Of a stretch of 64,000 bases of DNA, positions 1 to 8,784 are shown in pieces. The DNA is from Halosolutus amylolyticus (GTDB taxonomy: Archaea > Halobacteriota > Halobacteria > Halobacteriales > Natrialbaceae). The notes beneath the pieces were generated by a model. It had not been told where the DNA came from and ran no database searches. It worked only from the letters and a program-made list of their open reading frames with translations. Within the stretch, counting starts at the first letter, position 1; every line of letters begins with the position of its first letter. A program made the position numbers and the translations under genes. The DNA lies in contig NZ_JALIQP010000002.1 of assembly GCF_023566055.1 (NCBI RefSeq), positions 1,163,506-1,227,505 of the forward strand, read 5' to 3'.

Positions 1-1
1 G

Positions 2-88
2 CCCGCCGTCCCGGTCGAGCGAAAGACGATTCGAGAGGGGACGCTGTACGTCGCGCGAGCGATCGACGACGGGTATAGCAGCCACTGA
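2..88 (+). CDS. C-terminal fragment of an unknown protein
   Basis: An open frame enters from the left edge and ends at a TGA at 86-88. The last 28 residues end in VARAIDDGYSSH. The start and most of the gene lie outside the window. Codon choice (GTC, GAG, GAC, ACG) fits a real haloarchaeal gene, but no family can be named from so short a piece. Confidence 0.5.
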   Translation, partial: PAVPVERKTIREGTLYVARAIDDGYSSH

Positions 89-165
89 CCGTCAGTGCTC
101 ACCCGATCACGTCCTCGAATCGTCCGCGGAGAAACACTTTTCAACTATCGGACGAGTCAGGGCGC

Positions 166-726
166 ATGCTCGCACTCGCGTTCATCGGATTCTTCGTCCA
201 GTTGCTCACGTTCCCCGGCGTCGTCGTCCACGAGTTCGCCCACAAGAAGGCGTGTGACTACGTCGGCGTTCCCGTCCTCGACGTGGCGTACTTTCGGCTG
301 GGGTCGCCGGCGGGCTACGTCCAGCACCTCGAACCCGAGCGGTACCGGGAGACGTTCGCGATCAGCGTCGCTCCGTTTCTCGTCAACACGCTCGTCGCGT
401 TCGCCCTGTTTCTCGGGCTGGCGACGGCGATCGCCGCGAACGGTGGCGACGGAGTCGAGCCGTCGGCGGCCGGGACGACAGGGCTCGTGCTGTTCTGGCT
501 GGGAATCAGCGTCGGAATGCACTCGTTCCCGAGTACGGGCGACGCGAACACTCTCTGGAGCCGATCGCGGGCGGAGTGGCGCGGGTCGCCGGTCGTCCTG
601 CTCGGGATTCCGGTCGTCGTCGTGATCTACGTCGTGAACCTGCTCTCGCGGCTGTGGGCCGATCTCATCTACGCAGTGGGACTGCTGTTGCTGGCCTCGT
701 GGGTCGTCGGGATCGGCGCGTTCTGA
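166..726 (+). CDS. Membrane zinc metallopeptidase, DUF3267/M50-like
   Basis: A 186-residue membrane protein. The first hydrophobic segment leads directly into HEFAH (residues 22-26), the HExxH zinc motif, placed at the membrane as in site-2-protease-like (M50) and DUF3267 peptidases. A second conserved patch around HSFPS (about residue 124) may supply further ligands. Three or four hydrophobic helices follow. Seen: HExxH, helices and length. Inferred: intramembrane or membrane-associated proteolysis; the substrate is unknown. A weak AT-rich box (CACTTTTCAAC, about 26 nt upstream) fits a leaderless start. It faces the multicopper oxidase gene and has no operon partner. Confidence 0.75.
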   Translation: MLALAFIGFFVQLLTFPGVVVHEFAHKKACDYVGVPVLDVAYFRLGSPAGYVQHLEPERYRETFAISVAPFLVNTLVAFALFLGLATAIAANGGDGVEPSAAGTTGLVLFWLGISVGMHSFPSTGDANTLWSRSRAEWRGSPVVLLGIPVVVVIYVVNLLSRLWADLIYAVGLLLLASWVVGIGAF

Positions 727-740
727 CGCGCCGGTGCGTC

Positions 741-2384
741 TCACACGTATTCGAATACCCGGGCCATCCCCCGTTCCAGGTGGTAGACGTTGTGACAGTG
801 GAACAGCCAGTCGCCGGGGTTGTCCGCCAGGAAGTCGAACGTTACCTGATCGCCGTGTGGCGCGACGAGAACGGTGTCCTTGACCGCGTCGCCCACCTGG
901 AAGAAGTGGCCGTGGAGATGCATCGGGTGGATCGCTGGGCTTCGATTTATCATCCGGACTCGAACGTGCTCGCCCTCGCTGATCTCGAGCGGATCGGCGT
1001 CCGGATACGTCTCGCCGTCGATGGTCCACGCGTCGGAGTCAGCGCCCCCCATCATCCTGCCCGATAGCGTGAGGTCGAACGTCCGATCCGGATCCCCGTC
1101 GAGATCCAGCGACTCGAGCGCCTGGAGGTCGCCGTACTCGAGTTCCGGGCCGTCGAACTGCGGCCGTTCGGCGGCCCCGTCCTCGGACGCACCCTCGTAC
1201 CGAAGTCTCGCCTCCGCGGGGTCCTCGGTTCCGACGACGGGGTCCGCGACGATCGCCCACTCGCCCGGGGCGTCGGCCTCGACGATCGCGTCGTAGCGTT
1301 CGCCCATACTCATGACGAACGAGTTCACCTCGACGGGTTCGACCGGTCGCCCGTCGGCGTGCGTGACGGTCAGCGGGTGGCCGCCGATGCCGACGCGATA
1401 GGTCGTCGCGCTGCTGGGGTTGATAAACCGGAGACGAACGCGATCGCCCTCCTCAACGTCGAACACCGGCGGATCAGAGGGGAGACGTCCGTTGACGAGC
1501 AGTCCCTCGTACGGCGGGCGCTGGCTCTGCATCTGACTACCGGGCCCCATGCCGTCGCCGGGCCCCATGCCGTCGCCGGGCCCCATGCCATCGCCGTTAC
1601 CGCCAGGGTCCATACCGTCGCTGTTACCGCCAGGGCCCATTCCATCGCCGTTACCGCCAGGGCCCATTCCATCGCCGTTACCGCCAGGGCCCATACCGTC
1701 GCCATTACCGCCAGGGCCACCGTTTCCGCCGGGGCCCATACCATCACCGTCTCCGCCCGGTCCGCCGTCGGGACCCATCCCGTCACCACCGCCCGGTGGC
1801 GCTTCGATCGAGTCGAGCGCCGGCTCCTCCGGGAGGTAATCGTCGATCTGCAGGGTGTACTCGCGATCGTACTCGACGTGTGGCGATTCTGCTTCGATAA
1901 TCAGCGGTCCGTAGAGGCCCCTGTCGAGTTGCAACCCGACGTGGCTGTGGTAGACGTACGTACCCGCCGGCGACGCCTCGTACTCGTACTCGAACGTCTC
2001 GTCCGACGAGACGGGCTCTTGCGTGACGTCCGGAACGCCGTCCATCGGATTCGGGACGGGAACGCCGTGCCAGTGAATCGTCGTCTCCTCGGGCAACCCA
2101 TTCTCGAGCGAGACGCGGAGCGTCTCCCCCTCGCTCACGCGGAGTTCCGGACCGGGGATCTGCTCGTCGTACAGCCACGTCTCGAGGCTGTCGTCAGATC
2201 CGACGTCGACCTGCCCGCTCGACGCGACCAGCGTTTCGGCTCGTGGCCCCTCGTCGTCTTCCTGTGCGGCCCGCTTACGATTCGCCGATCCGATTCCGTT
2301 CGCGAGTCCAGCGATTCCGACCAGCGTCGCGCCGCCGACGCGCAACACCCGCCGTCGCGGGACGGTTCGATCAGTATCGTCCAT
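741..2384 (-). CDS. Multicopper oxidase with Met/Gly-rich repeat insert, Tat-exported
   Basis: 547 residues from the start MDDTDRTVP. This start is preferred to an ATG 34 codons upstream because it puts the Tat motif RRRVLRVGG at residues 10-18. All copper motifs are present: HWHG (104-107), HSH (146-148), HPMHLHGH (from 486) and HCH-N-x-x-H with the axial Met (529-540). They supply the type 1 site and the trinuclear T2/T3 centre, where four electrons reduce O2 to water outside the cell. Between cupredoxin domains 1 and 2 (about residues 196-285) lies a low-complexity insert of repeated GNGDGMGPG-type units with nine DGM motifs. The natural substrate (Cu(I), phenols or other) is not shown by the sequence. 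Confidence 0.92.
   Translation of the reverse strand: MDDTDRTVPRRRVLRVGGATLVGIAGLANGIGSANRKRAAQEDDEGPRAETLVASSGQVDVGSDDSLETWLYDEQIPGPELRVSEGETLRVSLENGLPEETTIHWHGVPVPNPMDGVPDVTQEPVSSDETFEYEYEASPAGTYVYHSHVGLQLDRGLYGPLIIEAESPHVEYDREYTLQIDDYLPEEPALDSIEAPPGGGDGMGPDGGPGGDGDGMGPGGNGGPGGNGDGMGPGGNGDGMGPGGNGDGMGPGGNSDGMDPGGNGDGMGPGDGMGPGDGMGPGSQMQSQRPPYEGLLVNGRLPSDPPVFDVEEGDRVRLRFINPSSATTYRVGIGGHPLTVTHADGRPVEPVEVNSFVMSMGERYDAIVEADAPGEWAIVADPVVGTEDPAEARLRYEGASEDGAAERPQFDGPELEYGDLQALESLDLDGDPDRTFDLTLSGRMMGGADSDAWTIDGETYPDADPLEISEGEHVRVRMINRSPAIHPMHLHGHFFQVGDAVKDTVLVAPHGDQVTFDFLADNPGDWLFHCHNVYHLERGMARVFEYV
1540..1800 (-). repeat. Tandem in-frame repeat coding for DGMGPGGN units
   Basis: Inside the multicopper oxidase gene, a unit of about 27 nt (plus-strand core CCATGCCGTCGCCGGGCC and variants) is repeated several times, with shorter 18-nt units at the 1550-1590 end. 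It encodes glycine-rich segments with one Met per unit. The near-identical units suggest recent slippage-type expansion. Copy number is therefore likely to vary between strains. Confidence 0.9.
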
Positions 2385-2589
2385 CACAGAATCGCCCACG
2401 ACTGCCGACAAAAATGAGGGGCATGCCAGGGCACGTGCTCCTCGAATCACGTCCGAGGACCGCGACCACGAGGTCGGAGAACCCATCGTGAATGCGATGC
2501 GTCGAGTAATCGGTTTCCGATCGGCCGAGACGGTTCAGCCGATGACCGTGGTTCGGCGTCCCGGCCCTCGCGAACCGAATCCGACCGCC

Positions 2590-2595
2590 TTTATC
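2590..2595 (+). promoter_or_regulatory. TATA box of the HAD hydrolase gene
   Basis: TTTATC, centre 27 nt before the ATG at 2619. This is the spacing of a leaderless archaeal transcript. Confidence 0.6.
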
Positions 2596-2618
2596 TTCGG
2601 CGAGCCGTTGGGACGGGT

Positions 2619-3494
2619 ATGAACGCAGACGCCGTCGTGCTAGACGTCGACGGCGTGCTCGTCGACGTCGCCGACTCCTACCGGCAGGCGATCGTCGACT
2701 CGATCGAGCACGTCTACGATCGGACGATCCGCAAGCCCGACATCCAGCAGTTCAAGGACGCGGGCGGATTCAACAACGACTGGGAACTCACCTACGCCGC
2801 CGCACTGTACGTTCTCGCGACGAACGAGGGGTACCGCGACTCGATCGACGACTTCACCGATCGGATCGCCGCGGAGGGCGGCGGCCTCGAGGCGGCCGAG
2901 ACTGTTATCCGGGACGCGATCGGTGCGCGGGCCACCCAGCGCGTCACGGAGCGCTGGGACACTGATCGGCTCCGCGACGTCTTCCAGCAACTCTACCTCG
3001 GGGCGGACCTGTACCGCGGAATCGAGGGCGGCGACCCCGACCTCGAAACGCGCGGGTTCATCCACGACGAACCGGTCCTCCTCGAGGATGAGGCGCGCGA
3101 AACCCTGCTCGCGAACTACGACGTCGGGATCCTGACCGGCCGCCCCGAACCCGAGGCAGAGATCGCCCTCGATCGGGTCGGCCTGGACGACGAGATTCCC
3201 GTCGAGCACCGCTTTACGATGGACGACTGGGAGGAAGGCAAACCACACCCGCGGGCTCTGGTCACCCTCGCGGAGCGGTTCGAGGCCGACAGCGTGGCGT
3301 TCGTCGGGGACACCCTGGACGACGTTCGGACCGCCGTGAACGCGAACGAGGCGGACGCCGATCGAGAGTACCACGGGATCGGCGTCCTCACCGGCGGGCT
3401 GACCGGCGAGGAGGGTCGCCGGAAGTACGAGGCCGAAGGTGCGGCGGCGGTGCTCGACTCCGTCAACGAGGTCCCCGACCTGCTCGAGGAGTGA
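2619..3494 (+). CDS. HAD superfamily hydrolase (TIGR01548-like)
   Basis: 291 residues. Motif I is DVDGVLVDV (D9 and D11: nucleophile and acid/base). A TGRP motif follows near residue 175, and the metal-binding end motif is FVGDTLDDV near 228. This is a complete HAD fold with a helical cap, of the type found in haloarchaea and cyanobacteria. Family members hydrolyse phosphate esters by an aspartyl-phosphate intermediate with Mg2+. The substrate is unknown, and no biosynthetic neighbour points to one. The ATG sits 27 nt after a TATA box, so the transcript is probably leaderless. Confidence 0.85.
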   Translation: MNADAVVLDVDGVLVDVADSYRQAIVDSIEHVYDRTIRKPDIQQFKDAGGFNNDWELTYAAALYVLATNEGYRDSIDDFTDRIAAEGGGLEAAETVIRDAIGARATQRVTERWDTDRLRDVFQQLYLGADLYRGIEGGDPDLETRGFIHDEPVLLEDEARETLLANYDVGILTGRPEPEAEIALDRVGLDDEIPVEHRFTMDDWEEGKPHPRALVTLAERFEADSVAFVGDTLDDVRTAVNANEADADREYHGIGVLTGGLTGEEGRRKYEAEGAAAVLDSVNEVPDLLEE

Positions 3495-3623
3495 GCGACG
3501 GGGCGGGAGCGACGCGCCTACTGCGGTGGTGACGAGAGACGGCGGAGTGATCGACACGCACCGGTCCGGAGGATTCGTCACCCGATCGAAATCTACACGA
3601 CGAAGCCGACCGTCACTCCGCGT

Positions 3624-3902
3624 ATGACACGAACCGTCGACGACCTCCGGAACGAGATTCGGCAGGCCGTGGGGCGATACGAACGCCGGGAATCGACGGC
3701 GTTCACCAAAGAAGCCCTCGCCGCGATCTGTGAGGCCGTGCACGCCGACGTCGAGACCGATCCGATACCGCCCAAATCGCGGATGCGATCGGGGATTCGC
3801 CGGTCGATCGGCATGCCGGACGCGGACGACCCGGACCGAGCCGATCGGCCGTTCCGGAAGGACGAACTCGAATCGATCGCGGCGGCGCTGGACGGCGAGT
3901 AG
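3624..3902 (+). CDS. Conserved small haloarchaeal protein, function unknown
   Basis: 92 residues, acidic and without membrane segments. It begins with a helical stretch (RTVDDLRNEIRQAVGRYERR) and ends with a second helix (KDELESIAAALD). Codon use matches the neighbouring genes. I do not recognise a domain. It lies between the HAD hydrolase and the FAD-Rieske gene, all on one strand but separated by more than 120 nt on each side, so it is probably its own unit. Confidence 0.65.
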   Translation: MTRTVDDLRNEIRQAVGRYERRESTAFTKEALAAICEAVHADVETDPIPPKSRMRSGIRRSIGMPDADDPDRADRPFRKDELESIAAALDGE

Positions 3903-4030
3903 CGATCGACACCAGGGTCGCCCGCACTCGTCGGCCACTCGAGGGGCGGGCGGTCGCGACGGACTGGACGAGCACCCATCAGTAGCCGCCCCTCGTTTTT
4001 TCGCCGTCGGCGGTGTAGCGGGGTGGACCG

Positions 4031-5599
4031 ATGCACGAGGAGTTCTCCCGCCGCGACGACCTGCCAGGCGAACCGATCTCGGTCTGGCTCGCGACCACGC
4101 GCGACGACGACCCACCGGCCGAACCGCTCGCGGACGATCGGACCGTCGACGTCTGCGTGATCGGGGCCGGGATCGCCGGCCTCTCGACAGCGATCGAACT
4201 GCGCGATCGCGGCCAGTCGGTCGCCGTCGTCGAGCGCGATCGGGTCGCGACGGGCGTGACGGGCAAGTCGACGGCGAAACTGACGAGCCAGCACGGGCTG
4301 ATCTACGACCACCTGCGCCGGGAGTTCGGCCGCCGGCAGACCAGCCGGTACGCGACCGCCCAGGAGGAGTCGATCGACGCGGTCGAGCGCCGGATCGACG
4401 ACCTCGGGATCGACTGCGGGTTCGAGCGTCAGCCATCGTATCTCTACAGCAACAGTCCCGACGAGATCGAACGCGAGGCCGACGCCGCCCGCGGTGCGGG
4501 GATCGACGCCAGTTACGTCACCTCGGTGCCGCCGTTCGAGCGCGCGGCCGCGGCCGTCAGGTTCGACGACCAGGCGTGGTTCGACCCCCGGAGCTACCTG
4601 CTCGCGATCGCGGACGACCTCCGATCGGACGACGACGCGGACGTGTTTGAGGAGACCGAGGTCACGGACGTCGAGCCAGGCACCCCCTGTCGCGTCCGGA
4701 CGGCGGGCGGGACGGTGACGGCGCGGCGGGTCGTCGTCGCGACCGGGTTCCCGATCCTCGATCGGGCGGGCTACTTCGCGCGGATGTACCCGAAGCGCTC
4801 CTACGTGCTCGGCGTCCGCCTCGACGGGGAGCCACCAGAGGGGATGTACTACCGGCCCGGCGACCCCTACCGGTCGGTCCGGACCCACCGGGGCGACGAG
4901 ACACTCCTGCTCGTCGGCGGCGAGAACCACAAGACCGGACAGGGCGGGTCGACCGCCGATCGGTACCGCAGACTCGCCCGCTGGGCACGCGACCGGTTCC
5001 CGGTCGACGAGATCGCCTACCGGTGGTCGACCCAGGACTACCGGCCGGCGGACAAGGTGCCATTCGTCGGTCGCGCCGGCGCGGGCACCGAGAACGTCTT
5101 CGTCGCGACCGGCTTTCGCGGCTGGGGGATGACCAACGGCGTCACCGCCGGTCGACTGCTCGCCGCCGAAATCGCGGGGGAGAGCCCGCCGGCGCTGGAC
5201 CTGTTCGATCCGCTCCGGTTCACGCCGAAGCCCTCGTTCGGCGAGACCGTCACCGAGAACGCCGACGCCGCGAGCGAGTTCCTCACCGACTGGGCGCAGG
5301 CGCTACTGACCCCCGATCGATCGACGCTCGACCCCGGCGAGGGCCGCGTGTTTCGCGAGAGCGGGACGCCGATCGCCTGTGCACGCGACGACGACGGCGA
5401 CCTGCACGCCGTCTCGGCCGTCTGTCCCCACCTGTACTGTCTGGTCGAGTGGAACGACGGCGAGTGTAGCTGGGACTGTCCCTGCCACGGCTCCCGGTTC
5501 GCGCCCGACGGCGAGGTGCTGGAGGGGCCGGCGAACGAAGATCTGGCCCGGAAGCCATCGCGAGCGGACCTGCCGCCCCATCACGGGCGAGAGGACTGA
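4031..5599 (+). CDS. FAD-dependent oxidoreductase with C-terminal Rieske domain
   Basis: 522 residues. The N-terminal DAO-type fold carries the dinucleotide motif GAGIAG (45-50) and, near residue 370, the second FAD contact GFRGWGMTNG. The C-terminal ~90 residues are a Rieske [2Fe-2S] domain with CPH (465-467) and CPCHG (483-487), the two Cys and two His ligands. Known family: DAO-Rieske fusions oxidise amines or related small molecules, with the cluster passing electrons on; the bacterial YhfW-type proteins share this layout. No signal peptide is visible, so it is cytoplasmic. The substrate is not indicated by neighbours. Confidence 0.9.
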   Translation: MHEEFSRRDDLPGEPISVWLATTRDDDPPAEPLADDRTVDVCVIGAGIAGLSTAIELRDRGQSVAVVERDRVATGVTGKSTAKLTSQHGLIYDHLRREFGRRQTSRYATAQEESIDAVERRIDDLGIDCGFERQPSYLYSNSPDEIEREADAARGAGIDASYVTSVPPFERAAAAVRFDDQAWFDPRSYLLAIADDLRSDDDADVFEETEVTDVEPGTPCRVRTAGGTVTARRVVVATGFPILDRAGYFARMYPKRSYVLGVRLDGEPPEGMYYRPGDPYRSVRTHRGDETLLLVGGENHKTGQGGSTADRYRRLARWARDRFPVDEIAYRWSTQDYRPADKVPFVGRAGAGTENVFVATGFRGWGMTNGVTAGRLLAAEIAGESPPALDLFDPLRFTPKPSFGETVTENADAASEFLTDWAQALLTPDRSTLDPGEGRVFRESGTPIACARDDDGDLHAVSAVCPHLYCLVEWNDGECSWDCPCHGSRFAPDGEVLEGPANEDLARKPSRADLPPHHGRED

Positions 5600-5657
5600 G
5601 ACCGCCGACCGCGAGGTGACAGAACGCTAATATCACTCCCCGGTGTACGGCTCGTTC

Positions 5658-5918
5658 ATGGACGAATCGACAGACGAGGACAAACCGGTTCTCGTCCGGC
5701 TGGGGGAACTCGCGGTCTCGATCGTCGTCCTGACCGGCGTCACGGTAGTGGTCGGTTACGGCGGCTGGGCGCTCCTGACACTGAGTGCCAGACTCGGCGG
5801 CCCCGACCCGAGAACCGAAGACGGCGACCTGCTCCGGGAGCGACTATTCGTCTGGCCCGACCGAAATCGGGAGTTCATGCGAAACGACGGGCGGGGCGAA
5901 CTCCCGCTGAGACCGTAG
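5658..5918 (+). CDS. Small single-pass membrane protein, unknown
   Basis: 86 residues from ATG (MDESTDEDKP); a GTG five codons upstream is possible but less likely. One transmembrane helix runs from about residue 13 to 40, followed by a short charged tail. No domain is recognised. It follows the FAD-Rieske gene by 58 nt and could be co-transcribed with it. Confidence 0.6.
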   Translation: MDESTDEDKPVLVRLGELAVSIVVLTGVTVVVGYGGWALLTLSARLGGPDPRTEDGDLLRERLFVWPDRNREFMRNDGRGELPLRP

Positions 5919-5952
5919 CACCCGGAGGGACGATCGAGCACCGCACCCGGCG

Positions 5953-6792
5953 TCAGCGGCCGCGATCGGTCGATCGATCGCCCAGGCCCGGGTAGTCGAC
6001 GACGATCCCGTCGACCCCGGCCCGCGCGAGCTGGTCGAACTGCGTCCAGGTCTCGATCGTCCAGACGTTGACGGCGCGACCCTCGTCGTGGGCGCGCTCG
6101 ATCACATCGATATCGCGGTCGCCAGCGTCGAACCCCGCGTACCCGGTCGACGTGAGCCCCGTTCCGGCGATCGCGTTCCGCGGCGGGTGGATCGCCTCGC
6201 AGTCGTAGCGGTCGGCGATCTCGAACCCGGCCTCGAGGTCGTCCCAGACGAGCGGCGCGGCGGCGTAGTCGGGCCCGACCTCGCGGAGGGCGGCGATCGC
6301 ACCCTCATAGAACGACGAGAAGAGGATCTCCCCGGCGAAGTCGTCGCAGATCTCGACGACTCGATCGACGAACGGCGCCCAGACCGCGCGGCGATCGTCG
6401 CGGTCGTCGGGAGCGAGCGCATCGGCGAACCGGAGGTCGGCCGTGCCGGGATTCTTCAGTTCGACGTTGACCCCGACGGTCTCGGGAACCGCCTCGAGAA
6501 GCGCCGCGAGCGTCGGGACCGTCTCGTCCGTGCCGAGCACCCGCGCCGCCCGGACGGTCTCGAGGTCGGTCTCCCACACGCGTCCCGCGGCGTCGGTGAG
6601 CGGCCGGCCGTCGCGAGTCCCCTCGAGGCGCTCGTCGTGGATCACGACCGGGGTGTCGCAGGCCGCGGGCTGGACGTCGATCTCGAGCATGGCGGTCTCG
6701 GCCCGATCGGCCGCGCGGACGGCCGCCCCGATCGTGTTCTCCGGAGCAATACCCGCGTAGCCGCGGTGGGCGATGACGGCAGGACTGGCCAT
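5953..6792 (-). CDS. ugpQ: Glycerophosphodiester phosphodiesterase (UgpQ-like)
   Basis: 279 residues from MASPAVIAHRG. The family signature HRGYAGIAPENT is at residues 9-20, and the EIDVQ and VIHDE motifs (Glu, Asp and His of the TIM-barrel active site) follow. Enzymes of this family split glycerophosphodiesters to sn-glycerol 3-phosphate and an alcohol. No signal peptide is seen, so it is probably cytoplasmic. The ATG is about 24 nt from a CCATTATCC box on the minus strand (6811-6819), which supports this start over a longer upstream frame. In an archaeon the substrate may be a glycerol-1-phosphate ether lipid head group. Confidence 0.88.
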   Translation of the reverse strand: MASPAVIAHRGYAGIAPENTIGAAVRAADRAETAMLEIDVQPAACDTPVVIHDERLEGTRDGRPLTDAAGRVWETDLETVRAARVLGTDETVPTLAALLEAVPETVGVNVELKNPGTADLRFADALAPDDRDDRRAVWAPFVDRVVEICDDFAGEILFSSFYEGAIAALREVGPDYAAAPLVWDDLEAGFEIADRYDCEAIHPPRNAIAGTGLTSTGYAGFDAGDRDIDVIERAHDEGRAVNVWTIETWTQFDQLARAGVDGIVVDYPGLGDRSTDRGR

Positions 6793-7009
6793 ACCCCGAC
6801 GACGGCGGTCAGGATAATGGGTGCTGTGTCTCTCGGCGGTGCGACCCCTGGAGGGGTCCGGCGCGCGCCGCTCGGCGCGAGGTCGACGAGCGAGCGTTCC
6901 GTGTCGGTGTTGGGGACTCGAAACGTGGGGGTGATGCGCGTTCGATCTGCCGCCGGACCCGACGAGTGACGGGCCAGGGTTCACGCCGATCGGTCCCGAA
7001 GCCGCGTCC

Positions 7010-7267
7010 GTGACCAGGACCACGCTCGAGGACGTCGAACGGAGCCTCGATCGCGCGACCGATCTCGAAACGACGGAGGCGGTGTCGGTGTTGCGGACCG
7101 CTCGCGAGGACCTGCAGGCCCTCGGGAACGATCCCGACGTCGACGAGGAGCGCCGGCAGGCCTTAGAAGAGCGACTCGACCAGCGCATCCGCGAGGTCGA
7201 GAATCGCGACGCCTACGACGGCGGACTGGGCGCGGCGATGAATCCGGAGGACGACGACGCCCCCTGA
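7010..7267 (+). CDS. Small acidic helical protein, unknown
   Basis: 85 residues with a GTG start (MTRTTLEDVERS). It is almost entirely helical and charged, with likely coiled-coil segments around residues 5-30 and 45-68. No domain is recognised. Its TGA stop at 7265-7267 shares its last base with a dispersed palindrome that begins at 7267, as do two other genes in the window. Confidence 0.65.
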   Translation: MTRTTLEDVERSLDRATDLETTEAVSVLRTAREDLQALGNDPDVDEERRQALEERLDQRIREVENRDAYDGGLGAAMNPEDDDAP

Positions 7268-7346
7268 GACGGTCTGCTGTGACGATGTACCGGTGCAACC
7301 GCAGGCGGTCGCAGTTGCACCGGAAACGACGTACGGTAATCCGTAC
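7267..7346 (+). repeat. Dispersed nested palindrome, copy 1
   Basis: An 80-bp imperfect palindrome starting on the A of the preceding gene's TGA. The inner arms are CCGGTGCAACCGC and GCAGTTGCACCGG around an 8-nt loop. Outer parts match copies 2 (46560-46641) and 3 (58842-58923) when read on the minus strand. Against those copies one inner base pair has changed on both sides (C-G to T-A), which keeps the stem. Confidence 0.85.
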
Positions 7347-7581
7347 GAGACCACCCCTGGTCCGATCACCCGCGAGCGCGAGCACCGGGTTCGACCGGCG
7401 GGAACCGCGGGTGACAGTTCCGTTCGATCGGCGGGGGCGGCGAGAGCGGTCAGTTCCACGCAGTGAAACCGTCCCAGGGAGCACCTACTGGACGCATCCA
7501 GGAAACACCTACTGACGCACACGAATACGGGGACGAGAGCCCGATCGAAACGGCGGCTTTCGGCCGCAACGGTAGCGCGCA

Positions 7582-7588
7582 TTTATAT
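7582..7588 (+). promoter_or_regulatory. TATA box deciding the start at 7614
   Basis: TTTATAT, centre 29 nt before the ATG at 7614 and only 20 nt before the in-frame ATG at 7605. A leaderless transcript would therefore use 7614. Confidence 0.6.
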
Positions 7589-7613
7589 CATCGACGCGGG
7601 GTAGATGGCCGCG

Positions 7614-8687
7614 ATGAGCGGACCAACGCGACGCCGGATGCTGACCGGCGTATCGACCGGCGCTGTATTTCTCTCGACAGGAACCGGCATCCGCGCAACT
7701 GCCGAACGGGACGACGACACCAGGACCGACGCGGGAACCGGCGAGGACGTCGCACTCGAGGTGACCATCGTCGAGACGAACGCACCCGTCGGCGCGGGGG
7801 ATCTCCTCGAGGTGACTGCCGCCGTCGAGAACGTCGGGGCGAGCGACGTCCGGACCGACGTCGACCTGCTCGTCGGGGACGATTTCGAACGCGTCGGTCG
7901 AGTGCGGACGACGATCGACGCCGGCGAGACGACGACACTCACACAGGAGTTCTACACGTATCCGGTCCCGATGGATACCGAGGTCCCGGTTCGAGTCGAC
8001 GTCGCGGGTGACGGGGCCGAACGCACCGTGAACGTGATCGGCGCGACGCCGCTCTCCGACGGGCGACCCGATCGCGACCTCGCCGTCCAGCCGGGGACCG
8101 AGGTGCTGTTCGAGGCCCGTCTCGACCAGGTGGACGCCGCGCGGACGACCGTCTGGTGGGTCGACGGCGACCGCGTGGGAAGCCCGATCGGCGGCCCCTG
8201 GCAGACGGCCTACGACGCCGAGACCGGGTTCCACTACTGGCGGGAGGCGTTCGAGTCGCCCGGCACGCACGACGTGGCCGCGGCCGTCGTCCCCGAGGAC
8301 GGCGAGGAGACGTACGCGGCCCACTGGACGGTCGAGGTAGCCGACGACGGGAACGCGTCCCCGACGATCGACGCGTACAGCCCGGAACCGGGGGAGCGAT
8401 CGTACGCGAGCGGCGAGACCGCCACGTTCGAACTCGAGGTGACCGATCCCGACGGGGAACTCGATCGGGTCGTCTGGTGGCTGACCCAGGCCGACGTGCT
8501 CCTCGACGTGACCGACCTCGCGGGCGCGTCGGACACCGCGCGACTCTCCGTCCCCGCCGATCGGCTCTGCCAGACCTGTCGCGTCGTCCCGTGGGTGATC
8601 TGTGCGGACGGGACCGTCGCTTCGCCGGACGAGACCTGGCGGATCGGGACGGTCGCCGACGACGCGGGCGACGAGAGGAGCGACTGA
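7614..8687 (+). CDS. Tat-exported protein with CARDB-like domain
   Basis: 357 residues from MSGPTRRRMLTG; an ATG three codons upstream is the alternative. The twin-arginine leader RRRMLTG precedes a hydrophobic stretch. A domain with the look of CARDB (VALEVTIVETNAPVGAG to about residue 140) precedes two more beta-rich repeats containing W-W motifs (VWWVDGD, VVWWLTQ). Two cysteines, CQTC, near residue 322 may form a disulfide. Probably a folded extracellular or cell-surface protein; the ligand is unknown. It is monocistronic. Confidence 0.75.
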   Translation: MSGPTRRRMLTGVSTGAVFLSTGTGIRATAERDDDTRTDAGTGEDVALEVTIVETNAPVGAGDLLEVTAAVENVGASDVRTDVDLLVGDDFERVGRVRTTIDAGETTTLTQEFYTYPVPMDTEVPVRVDVAGDGAERTVNVIGATPLSDGRPDRDLAVQPGTEVLFEARLDQVDAARTTVWWVDGDRVGSPIGGPWQTAYDAETGFHYWREAFESPGTHDVAAAVVPEDGEETYAAHWTVEVADDGNASPTIDAYSPEPGERSYASGETATFELEVTDPDGELDRVVWWLTQADVLLDVTDLAGASDTARLSVPADRLCQTCRVVPWVICADGTVASPDETWRIGTVADDAGDERSD

Positions 8688-8753
8688 CCGGGCCGATCGC
8701 GAACCCGCCACGTGCGACCCGCGATTCCGGCGAGATCGACCGAACCCCCACCA

Positions 8754-8760
8754 TTTTATT
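8754..8760 (+). promoter_or_regulatory. TATA box of the F420 reductase gene
   Basis: TTTTATT, centre 28 nt before the ATG at 8785, giving a leaderless transcript. Confidence 0.6.
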
Positions 8761-8784
8761 CGGATGCCGTGCCCAGAGAGGGGT

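Noticed and set aside
1359..2417. 352-codon open frame on the plus strand with a repeated segment
   Set aside because: Its repeats (VTARAHSIA) only mirror the DGM repeat of the multicopper oxidase on the other strand.
2640..4436. 598-codon open frame on the minus strand
   Set aside because: It lies opposite the HAD hydrolase and FAD-Rieske genes. Its Arg/Pro/Ser-rich translation is the usual antisense shadow in very GC-rich DNA.
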